Positions 11,720 through 21,900 of a DNA stretch of 64,000 nt are shown in pieces; position 1 is the stretch's first letter, and each line of letters starts with the position of its first letter. This DNA is from Paramacrobiotus metropolitanus. Lineage: Eukaryota > Tardigrada > Eutardigrada > Parachela > Macrobiotidae. Below the pieces are notes generated by a model that was not told where the DNA came from, did not search any database, and was given only the letters and a program-made list of their open reading frames with translations. A program made the translations under genes and the position numbers. The DNA is taken from contig NW_026570282.1 of assembly GCF_019649055.1 (NCBI RefSeq), positions 744,001-808,000 on the forward strand, given 5' to 3'.

Positions 11720-14326
11720 ATGGCTGCCTTGTTAGAAGTGGAACAAGGTAAGCAAAACAGCTGAAGCTCCTGCATGTTGACCAAGCTGGTGATCCCGTTC
11801 ACAACTTTGGCTGTTTCCCTACGTTTATATGGCATTATTATTTATATCTGGTTATTTTTATCTCTTAGCCATAGCCCTGTTGCTGCGGACCATAAAATTA
11901 GAGGATGCCAGATTTTCTGAAGGATCTGTGGAACTGTAAGGCTTTTTCTTCCAGTGTTACCTGTTACGAAGGCAGTTAACGGTATTCAGTATGCTAGCTT
12001 ATGTGCTTATATTGAATTTGGACGTTCAAGATTAATTTTGAGCCGTAATTTGACGGACTTTAGTAGCTATCCAGTATTTATCGTGTTTGCACTTTGTCTG
12101 AATGCAGATTACGGGATTTCCATCAAGTGTATAAAGAAAGGATAAAGCGCACCACAAATGATTTGGAACTGCTGATTACCGGAGTTGCAGACCGCACCGA
12201 TTTTGTCCGAAGTATTCGCTCGGGATTGACTGGATCGTTCGGGATATATTCAACTAAACAGTTAAGAATTTAAGACTCCGAATTATAAGTTGTAAATAAT
12301 AACCAATAAATCTCTGCGCATTAGACAATTATCCTTTCTTTATTACGCAGAAGCGACAGATATTAACAACCGCGTTTCTGTAAGGTTCGTAGTCTGATAC
12401 TTTGATTTAATAGAATACCGTATATTTCAGGGACCTATTAAAAAAGCTGGAAAATTTACCGAGCAACGGCAGTGAACTTGATGAAATCCTGCAGGATAAT
12501 ACTCAACTGCGTATGGCTGCCGTCTGCGAAAACGGGACAGAGATAATTCAAAAGGTAAATTACTGTAAATGCAGTTACTTTATTTGAGCTCCTTGGAACG
12601 TTAACATTAGAATTTCTTTCGAACTCTGTTTAACAGATGGAAGAGGATTTGGTTACACTAAATTCAGTTAGCAGTACCCTTCGGTCTGTGTGTCTTCCTG
12701 AGCCGAAATCGAGCATGGAGCTCGCTTCTGGTTGTCATATTCCTTTCTTGTCCTACGCATCGTTGTTCGAATGGCAGGCAAACGTGAACATGTTTAATTC
12801 CAGATTATGGGGAAGGATCTACGAGGTTTTAAATAACTTATATAAAAATTAATTTTCATAGATTCAAATCTAATTCTGTCCTATTAGTTGTCGCCACAGG
12901 ATTTCTCTGATACAGCTCATCCTGTTCCGCATGAAAAATGTGTGGAATATAACCGCCGATGTGATGCTGCTGTGGGCATGATGAAAGGGTAACTATTTCC
13001 TTTTTCGTCCACGTTAGTTACAAAGTGGGTTGTATCCTGTTGTGTTGATCTGCTAATACGAGTATGTTCAGATTTCGCTGCTTAATTGTGCATGACAAGT
13101 TGACAACCGTTTGGACGTTTTAGAATGGAAGAGTCCACAATGTTATTCCACAGCTTACGGGCGGAAACCGAAGCCACTGCAGCCGTTTGCGGGATCCTTA
13201 AACAGCTTAACACTGGCAAACTGTATGGTGCTTGTATAGGAAAGTGTTGAAGATTTGTCAGCTAATTGTGGTTGGGGCTTTTGTAGATCTTGGGATCAGT
13301 TTTATTCGGCGCATTATCCACATGGCGACGCTGATGCTGAAACCGCCGATAGCCAGGATCGCCAAGCGATTCAGCTGCTCTTGGAAAAGCGATCTGCTCT
13401 GCAGGTCCGCCTGGTTGAGAAATTAACGGAAAAAATAACTGCCGAAACTCTGCTGTCTATGATGAACGCTGTTGAACTCGTAAGAATTCAGTTAACCATA
13501 AATCGAATCGAATACTTACTTTTTTCACAAACCTTGTTAATTATAGGCGTGGAAAGCGTATGATGACTCGCTGCGGACTTTGCTGGTTTACCTGCATGTT
13601 CTGACAGGCGAACTGAAGCAATGGGAGAACCTGGCGATCAGGTGTGGAAATCTATCTTCGGGAGTGCAAGATAAAAAACGCCGGATCGAGTCTTTCATGG
13701 TGAGCGATTGCTGCATTCGTTTGAGACTATTTAGTAGTCGCGCTCGGTTGCATTAGTACTTACATAAAATCTCAGAAGGGACCTTGTTACTTGCCGAGAT
13801 AATCTTTTGCCGACAGGGTCAAATGGAAATCGGCCTTACAAATGAAGATAATGATTCACTGGCCGCTAGGGAGCGATGCCGCTTGCTAAATTCGGATATT
13901 GATAAAAATATTCGGGCATTAAGTGCTGTTGGATTGAATCTGGATATGAGTTGGATGAAGTAAGAGATGTGATATCCGTTTCGCTAGTAAGAAGAATCAG
14001 TTAAAAATTATTACCGTTTAAACTGTTTTCAGAACCAAAGTGCTGGAAAAGATCAAAGATTTGATATATGGTTTTCTGTCAAAGTCGCCGGTGCAAGAAC
14101 ACATGAAAATTATGGAGCATTTGGAGCGTCTTCTGAATGATAGTTGTGAAATCATGGGAAATCTGCCAAAAACTTCTCCTGTGGACGTGGTAATGTTTTG
14201 ATTTTGCATCGTTTCACGATGGTTATCTCTTACTATTCATTTTTGCAGCGACATAGAGGACGCGACAGCTACGCTTCCGATATCCAGAATGACTCCTTAC
14301 TTACATCGTCCCCTCAGTCTCAATGA
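11720..14326 (+). CDS. Twelve-exon gene, 504 aa, helical protein of unknown function
   Basis: Twelve exons with consistent phases (11720-11747, 11869-11935, 12108-12260, 12431-12554, 12637-12825, 12888-12988, 13124-13227, 13262-13479, 13547-13699, 13817-13959, 14033-14189, 14249-14326) give 504 residues starting MAALLEVEQAIALLLRTI. There is no signal peptide or membrane segment. The sequence is rich in Leu, Glu and Lys, with long predicted helices (around LLEKRSALQVRLVEKLTEKI and KVLEKIKDLIYGF) and a polar C-terminal tail. The organisation is that of a conserved intracellular, partly coiled-coil protein, but I do not recognise the family. The donors after exon 3 (GTTAAG) and exon 5 (GTTTTA) are weak, so those borders are less certain. 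The stop TGA overlaps an ATG (14323) opening another short frame, probably chance. Confidence 0.8.
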
Positions 14327-15213
14327 CAACGTTGCTGGAGCAGAAATTGTTCGGTGATGCTGCAGCTGACGAAGTTTGCGACCATTATTTCGAAAAAGAT
14401 TGCATAAAAGATATGGTACTCGTACCTAAAAGTATGTGGCAGTATTGGTTGTTTTCTAAACGTTTTTAGTCAGTTTTAGATTTTAATGTCTGTTTGTTTA
14501 TTGATATGATTCGGGTTTTGATGCAGTTAGCGTAAAATCATTCTGAAGTGTTTTAAAAAAATGTAAAACACATTAGTGCCACTAAAATGTTTGTGTAACG
14601 CACCCGTGATAAAGTCTAACTGAAAGTTTTTTTTAATTTATAGCATTAAACTTCGAAAAAAATCATACAATTTCCGGTTGGTGCCTGACACTTGCCTTGC
14701 AAGTACGTACTTACCTGATCACATTTATAATATAAATGTTATGGTACTTGAAGTTGAAACGGATGTATGAGATATGGATGTATGATGTATGAGATATGGT
14801 ACTTGAAGTTGAAGTTGCACAAATATTACTTGCATCGGTTGCATGGTTGGTGGAATAAACTGAATTTGCAAAAGCGGAATTTCAGTGATTGGTAGTACGA
14901 ATAAGTAAACCATTTAATACGTGGTGTATTCAAGGGTACTTCCAGTTCAGTTTTTTTTATAAACAGACTGCACTGCCAAATATCAGCATCTGGAAATGGT
15001 CTACATAAATCTTAATGATCGTTTTGCGACTTGATTCCTCCAATTCTTCGCAACAATTATAAGGAGTTATAAAATATTTCCTAGTAATATCTTTGGTGCT
15101 GAGACGATATTGATCCTACTATATGCTAGATATAATACAACTACTATGTACACGGTTTAGAAATATTTATAGTATGTACAGAGGTACACCGGTTAAAGGG
15201 AATCTTGACCTTT
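14327..15213. other. Intergenic, no gene supported
   Basis: Lies between the convergent 3' ends of the 504-residue gene and the small Cys-tail gene. It holds the short local duplication at 14738-14815 and otherwise nothing recognisable. Confidence 0.5.
14738..14815. repeat. Local direct repeat
   Basis: ATGGTACTTGAAGTTGAA occurs twice, flanking tandem copies of GGATGTATGAGATAT-like sequence. It is a small replication-slippage type duplication with no coding role seen. Confidence 0.6.
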
Positions 15214-15481
15214 TTATGTCTTGAAACAGCCGCACTTCCCGCCGCAACACGTGCAGGCGGCTTTGTCTCCACAGCGCCAAAATGAAGCTCCTCCTTCTTG
15301 AGCTCTATAATAGTAGGTGTTTTACTATAAGTTTACCTTCGACCGGCAACGGTTCTTGCGTAATTCCTAGTTAATATTTTAGTTTTATTTTATGTACTTA
15401 CGGGCCCGGATATCCTGACCCCGGGAGACCGGGCTGCATCCTGTACACCGTGGAATCATTAGCATTGGTTGGTTGGTCCAT
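15214..15481 (-). CDS. Small protein with C-terminal Cys cluster (56 aa), paralogue of the 16.45 kb gene
   Basis: Two exons (15402-15481 and 15214-15304, 171 nt in total) give 56 residues. The first ~30 residues are polar and Pro/Gly-rich (MDQPTNANDSTVYRMQPG). The C-terminus after the junction is AQEGG, a short hydrophobic bit, and a Cys cluster spaced C-x4-C-x-C-C-x3-C-x-C. There is no signal peptide. The divergent gene at 16450-16926 has the same design: a polar N-terminal exon, a phase-2 intron at the same place, a Gln-Glu-Gly-Gly start of exon 2, and a Cys-rich tail. Such clustered Cys at a C-terminus may bind metal or be palmitoylated. No named family was recognised. Small size limits certainty, but the matching paralogue makes it a real gene. 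Confidence 0.7.
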
Positions 15482-16449
15482 TCTTGGCGCTGTAAATGTG
15501 ACTTGAATAGTGTGATCAACTGGACTGGCCATATTGCTGGACTGGTAACGCTCAGGTGAACTTCTCCAGGCGAAAAAATAAGAATAAATCCCTTTGGTCC
15601 AAGAAAGTGGAATATCTTAATGCAGTGTACTTTTTGCCTGATCGTAACTGTCGATGATACACCAATTTTTAACGTGTTGTAAAATAATTTGTCCAAATGT
15701 GAAAGTTCTTTTGGCTAACTGTACTGCATGCACGTCGTTTGTCGATTACTTTTGGAAACAGATTTTTCGCGCTGACTTCTGTTAAAGAAACTGTGTACTC
15801 GTTTTTATGAGGGCGAAGTAATGTGAGTATATCTGGAAAGTTTGGTATTTTCCGTTTGAAAATCTGTGTGCAGTTGTAATGTGGTGTGTACTGTGTTGAT
15901 ACTAAGTAGTTCCGCTTGCGTAATCACTCTGCTTGCAAGTGTAAGATTGTAGTATCAGCAAAATATTGACGGTTCTGCGGCTTCCTTTTCGGCTCGCGTA
16001 TGTGTATAGGCATGTTCTTTTGATTTTTTATGGCCTTGTACTTCTCCGTAGTTATATAAGCATTTCTATGAATTTTGAGTTATAACATATGAGTCATCTG
16101 AAAACTATTCGCTCTGTTCGATGTAGCTGTACGACACCGATACGGAAGCAGGAATTTGTTGCTGTACTCGTATGTATTTGTAATTATTTGTCTCACCTAC
16201 ACTAAATGTTTTTATTATGGTCGATGTGTATTCTACAAAGCAGACACTACTGCGCAACGTAGCGTAATGTCATTAATGTTTTTTGGTAATCTACTGTATT
16301 TGTAGTATTTTCTCACCCAGCTAAATGTTTTAATTTGAAGGAATAAAAGAGTTCATTGCTGTTATTGTATGTACTCCGGCTACCTTTTTGACGTTCTGTC
16401 TTTTCCTAGTTTTTTTTTTGTGTAGATTTTACGTAGCAGTTAGACAAAA
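15482..16449. other. Divergent intergenic region between the two Cys-tail genes
   Basis: 968 bp between head-to-head paralogues transcribed outward, so it must hold both promoters and could act as a bidirectional promoter. It is AT-rich with T tracts just before the right-hand start codon. No coding sequence seen. Confidence 0.5.
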
Positions 16450-16926
16450 ATGGCAGCAGAGCGTACAGCCAATCCTTCATGGAGCAATTTACAGCTACGA
16501 TTGGATTCAGGTGTGACAGATATACCTGAAGAAAGGGAATCAACCGGAAATAGAACCGCCCGTTATCAGCCGACAACAGATTCTGTAATACGAACTGTAC
16601 ATACCTCCCAGCCTGATTCGAAGCTACCGTATGTAATTAGTTAAGGGCAATGTATTCGTAATAATGTAACTTGCATATGCGTTACTTATTAAAAACGCAA
16701 CTTTTATTTGTACCGCATTTTTGTTCGAAATTACATCGTGATACAGATGTGAGCTGTTTTGGTCTGTTTATCTATAAGATGTACAGCCGTACTTTTATTG
16801 TTGTTAATGTTTTTAGAAAATTAATGGTCGTTTGTTTTCAGGGTGCAGGAAGGTGGCGGGTTTGGGTGTGGAGAATCGTGTGGCTGCTGTGGCCTTGGTG
16901 AATCATGTTCCTGTAGATGTTGTTAA
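16450..16926 (+). CDS. Small protein with C-terminal Cys cluster (87 aa)
   Basis: Exons 16450-16628 and 16842-16926 join in phase 2 (264 nt). The N-terminal 59 residues are polar and Thr/Ser/Arg-rich with no signal peptide. Exon 2 begins VQEGGGFGCGES and continues with a dense Cys tail spaced C-x3-C-x-C-C-x4-C-x-C-x-C-C, ending in Cys-Cys. It is the divergent paralogue of the 15.2 kb gene: same intron position and phase, same QEGG entry into the tail, similar Cys spacing. Possible roles are metal binding or membrane anchoring through fatty-acylated Cys; both are inference from composition only. Confidence 0.7.
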
Positions 16927-18255
16927 GAGTAGCAGCAAGTTGACGTCCGCACGTTTCGTTTCCTTTGTTCTTTACCATGGACCACCAAATTCAGTAGCTT
17001 TCGTCACTTGTTAAATTTATTATGGAATCAGACTCGCTTGTCTTAGTCTTGGAGTTCTCGTGTCTTATTTGTTAGCCTCTAAGTTTCAACTGCATTTCTG
17101 CTGTTAGCAGTAAAAATCTGTTTAGGTAGGATTTGTTTCATTTGTTTGTAACGTTCTCAGTTCTCTTGATTGGTGAGTAGCCGTACTTACTACTCACTTC
17201 ATTAATTATGGCTATCAATCACTTCGGTCGTTTTCATTTCGACCATGCTCATTTCCGCCATAGTTTTTCATTATTATCATCCAGAATGAAATCTAAGTAG
17301 GTATAAAGAGCTGGCAAAGGTAGAGAGATAAGCAAAGAACAATTCTTGATCTTGCTGCCGTTAGCCGCTTAGCATCCTCCTAATACTGTGCTTTATTAAA
17401 GAGCAATCTACAGTACAATTAATACAGCACTTAAAGTGTTAGTTAAACAACTGTTATGAGGTAACCACTCATTCGGTTTTTTGTTACCATATATTGTGAA
17501 TTATCCTTTTCACCGGCAACTACGAGTACGAAGTGATCCTTGTTAATTCTGGCATTTGCATGTGTAAATAAAGCCAATAGTCGTACCTCGCGGTACGTAT
17601 GCAGAGCATGCGCAGTTCCCGTTCAAGGGATAATTACTGATTTCTACATTCGAATTCTACGTATTACTGACTACGCAGAAACAGTAAGATCTGTGTCTCT
17701 GACGGTCTGCCAATGCATACACAGTAAAATTTAATAATCATTTTTCTACCAATTCTGATGTCAAGAGTTGCGCAGACTAGCCGGTGGCGTCGTTGTTTTG
17801 CCATTATATTAAGAAGCAGATGGAGTGAAAAAACGAAGCTTACAGTTAACTTAAATGACGACATTTTATAATATTGGGTGAGGGCACCTTGACAGTTCTT
17901 ACGAGAAAAAACGAAGGACAGCATCCACAGTTCGGGCACAACAAACACACAACAACGCACACCAAAGCAAACGAATTGCTGTTGCATATCCGGTTGTGGA
18001 ACTGGACGATGTACGTAAATGATCACATCGCTTGGGTTGCTAAATCGCAGGCGTAGAACTATGCAGATGCCGGTAAAGCAATACAACGTACACGGTTCAA
18101 CTCCGGTCACCGTCTAAGATTCTACTAAGTATATACCGGCAATAATATAGAATTTACTCGCATGTTGGATCGTGCGCTCTATAGTGCAATAATATCTGTA
18201 GAAGAACAGAAGTATAACTTTTTTGAAGTATGTATTTACGTAAACATTTGAATTC
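16927..18255. other. Intergenic, no gene supported
   Basis: Contains several open frames, the longest on the minus strand at 17664-18110 (148 codons). It mixes hydrophobic and Cys/Arg-rich stretches without a domain or splice support, so I do not call it. Confidence 0.45.
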
Positions 18256-18546
18256 TCATCGTACTGTAGTGCTTGCAGTATTGTGAAATACAAAAGTTTG
18301 CGTTATAGTAGAATTAATATTTGTGCGCCAAGCAGATAGCTCCTCAAAATGAGGAAGAATCGATAACAATTGCGACGTTATTGCATTTACAATAGATTCA
18401 ACGAGACCATAAACCGGTATGACTGTACAGCCAGCCGCCGCGGCGGAAGCATCAGTGTCATTTTGTTCCTCTCCAGTCGTCGATAGCACCAACGAGATAC
18501 CGACAACAAACCGTGCGCTAACCGAAATCTTCAGCACATGATGCAC
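18256..18546 (-). CDS. Possible small secreted protein, 96 aa
   Basis: A single open frame starts MHHVLKISVSARFVVGISLV, which could be a signal peptide. It is followed by an acidic Thr/Asp patch, an Ala run, one Cys, an amphipathic helix-like stretch and a potential N-glycosylation site (NST). It lies head to head with OGDH, about 370 nt apart. No family is recognised and there is no paralogue here, so it may be a chance frame. Confidence 0.35.
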   Translation of the reverse strand: MHHVLKISVSARFVVGISLVLSTTGEEQNDTDASAAAAGCTVIPVYGLVESIVNAITSQLLSILPHFEELSAWRTNINSTITQTFVFHNTASTTVR

Positions 18547-18688
18547 ATCCCAGACTTTCCAAGCCCTCGTTTGTAGTTACCTGCAGGCTACGGATATCGG
18601 AAATATTATGGAAATATTTCGTCATCCGTATACTTTCATAATTGATCAATGCTATTATCTTGGCAGACTCGACCCATGAGCTTTGCTC

Positions 18689-18696
18689 TATAAATA
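18689..18696 (+). promoter_or_regulatory. Candidate TATA element upstream of OGDH
   Basis: TATAAATA on the plus strand lies about 225 nt before the OGDH start codon. Position and orientation fit, but housekeeping genes often lack TATA boxes and the region is AT-rich, so this is tentative. Confidence 0.3.
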
Positions 18697-18918
18697 GCCG
18701 TGATAAAAAGTGCAAAGTTTTGCCGTTTCGATATTTCCACGACGGTGTTGTTACCGTTTTTCGATTCCGCGATCGCTTTCAGCACGTGTGATACCATTTA
18801 AGTGACTATTAAGGTGCTGACCGCCTTTTCCCGCTGGTATTTCTGGAGTTGTGTTACGGTTCACAAGTGGACGAAGCAGGGAAGCGTAAAGGCCAGTCGC
18901 AGCACTGCGCTGATAATC

Positions 18919-21900
18919 ATGCTGCAGCGCCAGCTTATCCGGTTCCGCCAGACGGGAAAGCGGCTGCTAGCGGGATCTTGGCTCCCAAGAACCGTGCAGC
19001 ATGGACGCGGCATGCAGACCGGGATGAAGACCGACGAATTCCTCAACAGCGGCTCGGCGGTCTACCTGGAAAGCATGTTGGAACATTGGAGGAAGGACCC
19101 CAACAGCGTTCATTCGGTAAGACCGTCAGTGTGCGAATTGCAATCAGGAAGCATGATTTGCATAGCACTCTACTGGCTGCATTCAGCAGCTGAAGTTTAG
19201 AAGTCTATTTCTGCTGAATCATGCTTGCCACTTGTCAAGCATTGTAGTCTAAAAGTATTGTATATTGAGGTTCTGTGATTGCATATACATTTATTTCCAC
19301 TCGTTTTACAGTTTTTGTAGCTGAATGCTGGTATTGCAAGATGGATACGAGTTATTATAAAACGAGATTATTGTAAGAAAAGTTATTGTAGACTTAGTCA
19401 CTTGCTGTGACTGTTTTTGCTGTAGTTAATACATTAATATTTATGTTGGCTTAAGTACGAAGTTATTGTCAGTGAAGTCATAAATAACTGGAGCATAATT
19501 GTGGTATTCCTGCATTCGGCATGAAGGTTGTTTAGATTGTAAACACTAAACAGTATGCCCACTAAAACAAAGTATGCTCTAAGGTGGGCTTGAGTTTTAA
19601 ATTCCCAGTTATCAGTTAGGTCTGCAGTTTCATTTTTTTGGTGAGTTGCAAATTTACAGCAGTCATGGTCAGCAGAAATTTTTTGCTGTGCTGTCAGTGA
19701 TTTAGCAACACGGGGTTTGTGTTTAATTATTCCAGTGAAGTTTTAATTAAGTATTCCAGAAAGCGCTGCATTATTACGGTAAATTACAACCTGGTTGAAG
19801 CACATAGCGGCTCACAAGAGGCTTTCAACTTTTATGTGCTGGTTTAGAATTGTTTGCCGCTTTATTTCCACATAATACAACTAAATTTTTGAAGGAAAAG
19901 GAAATCATTTTCCAGCTTTTGCCTGAAATTACGATAACAAACTTAGTTAAATAAGTTGTACTAGGTTTAATATGTGCGAATAAAACATCGTACAAAATGT
20001 TATGCTACACAATATTTCGTCATTGACCATGTGATGACGGAAAATTTTATGGCGGAAGATTTTTGAGCTGGCAAAAGTCAAAATGGTGCATTTGTCGCCA
20101 GCTGATTCAAGGTCACACAATATGGTAGCAGCGTCATGGCGTATTGCAGTAACTTTATGAGATCATCCGACATAACTTTATGAATGAAATCTTCCGATAT
20201 GCTGAGAACAGTTTTGTTAGTACTTATACCGAACTTTGTGCAGTAGTTCGCACTTGTGCACTGGATATTTATGGCAGAGGCAGGTGTCGATTGTTTTGCG
20301 TTTGTTGCGTATTTGCTTGACGCATCGTAATAAATACGACATGGTTGTTTTGTTTTTTAGTCTTGGAGTTCGTATTTCAAAGATATGCACTCCGATGGAG
20401 GTCCTTCAGCCATATTTGAAAAAGATGAACGTGTGTTACAACCTGGAAATTCGAGAACCACAGCACTGCAGCTGGAAAAATTAGAAAAGGCGTTTAATGA
20501 TCACATGTCGGTTCAGACGCTTATTCGTTATTATCAGGTTCGGTGATTGCTGAAATCTTTTTTTGCGTAGGTGCAGCTGGAGCCCGTGCGTTTATTTATG
20601 TGCTCTTCTCTTTACGGTAGTATTGCAGTACTTCTGAGTTTTGACATTTCTGTAGGAGCATGGTCATAAAGTGGCTGATATCGATCCACTTCGCCAGGAT
20701 CAGCGCATCACCCGTTATCTGCCAGAATTGGACCCGGCACATTACTCCTTGGGTATGCAGATAAGCTTAAATTTCTTAGAAATTACCGCTCTGCGTAATG
20801 GATTTAGCTATAAGCGATTTTAATTGGCATCTTATTGGAGCGCGAATTAAACTTTAGGTGAGCAAGAGTTTTCCCCAGGAGGAGGAACTGCCCAACAGTG
20901 TATTACATTTTTTGTAGCTAATAAAAATGCTAATTAATTAATTAAGGCATGATAAATTTGTTTGCAGGAAAGAGTGAATTGGATACAACATTTGCGTTGC
21001 CCGTTACGACATGTATCGGCGGTTCGGAAAAGGTGCTAAGTTTACGCGAGATTATTCGCCGTTTGCAAAACGCCTACTGCGGCACTGTGGGGGTGCAGTA
21101 CATGTTTATTCCGCGGCGGGACCAGTGTGATTGGATCAGATCCAAATTCGAGACCCCGGATGCCGCCAAGCTTACCGCTGCCGACAAAAAGCTGATTCTG
21201 AAACGATTAATACATGCTGGAGCGTGAGTCGCTTTTTTTCGTTCCGATTTAAAGCCGTTGGGGTTATTCCTTGAATGATGCGTTCACAAAGTTGAAAAAA
21301 ATTCTGGTCTCGCAACTTATGAAGCGATAAAGATAACTAACGATACAGGCCTAACCGAAACTGTTGTGGCTGTCTGTTTCAGGTTTGAAGATTTCATATC
21401 TAAAAAGTGGCCGAATGAAAAGAAATTCGGATTGGAAGGATTGGAAAGCCTCATCCCTGCGCTGGACGCGATCATTGATACATCCCGTGCCGCTGGGGTG
21501 GAGAGTTTTGTCATGGGAATGGCACATCGTGGTCGTCTGAATGTGATCGCAAATATCTGCCAGAAACCGCTGGAACAATTGTTTGCTCAATTTATGCATC
21601 TGAAAGCTGCCGATAGCGGAAGCGGTGACGTCAAGTATCATCTGGGTCTTTCTCAGCAGTTCATTAACGACGCCACGAATCTTCCCGTGAAGGTCACCCT
21701 GTGTGCCAATCCCTCGCACTTGGAAACCGTAGATCCGGTTGCGCAAGGAAAGACAAAGGCTGAACAGTTTTATATGGGGGATAAAAAGGGAGAGAAGGTA
21801 ATGAGCGTCCTTGTGCATGGGGACGCTGCGTTTCCTGGGCAAGGTGTTGTCTATGAAACTTTCCACCTAAGCGCGCTCCCTGAATACTCCTGTCACGGGA

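Noticed and set aside
14323-14469. Short plus-strand frame starting ATG ACA ACG, overlapping the stop of the 504-residue gene
   Set aside because: The 12-exon model ends cleanly at the TGA; no evidence for reinitiation or an alternative last exon.
17664-18110. 148-codon minus-strand open frame
   Set aside because: Erratic composition, no domain, no paralogue, no convincing start context; probably chance in a gene-poor stretch.
18085-18115. B-box-like GGTTCAACTCC suggesting a tRNA
   Set aside because: No matching acceptor stem or A box at the right distance.
18849-19193. 114-codon plus-strand frame at the OGDH start
   Set aside because: Shadow of OGDH exon 1 in another frame; the family match is in the neighbouring frame.
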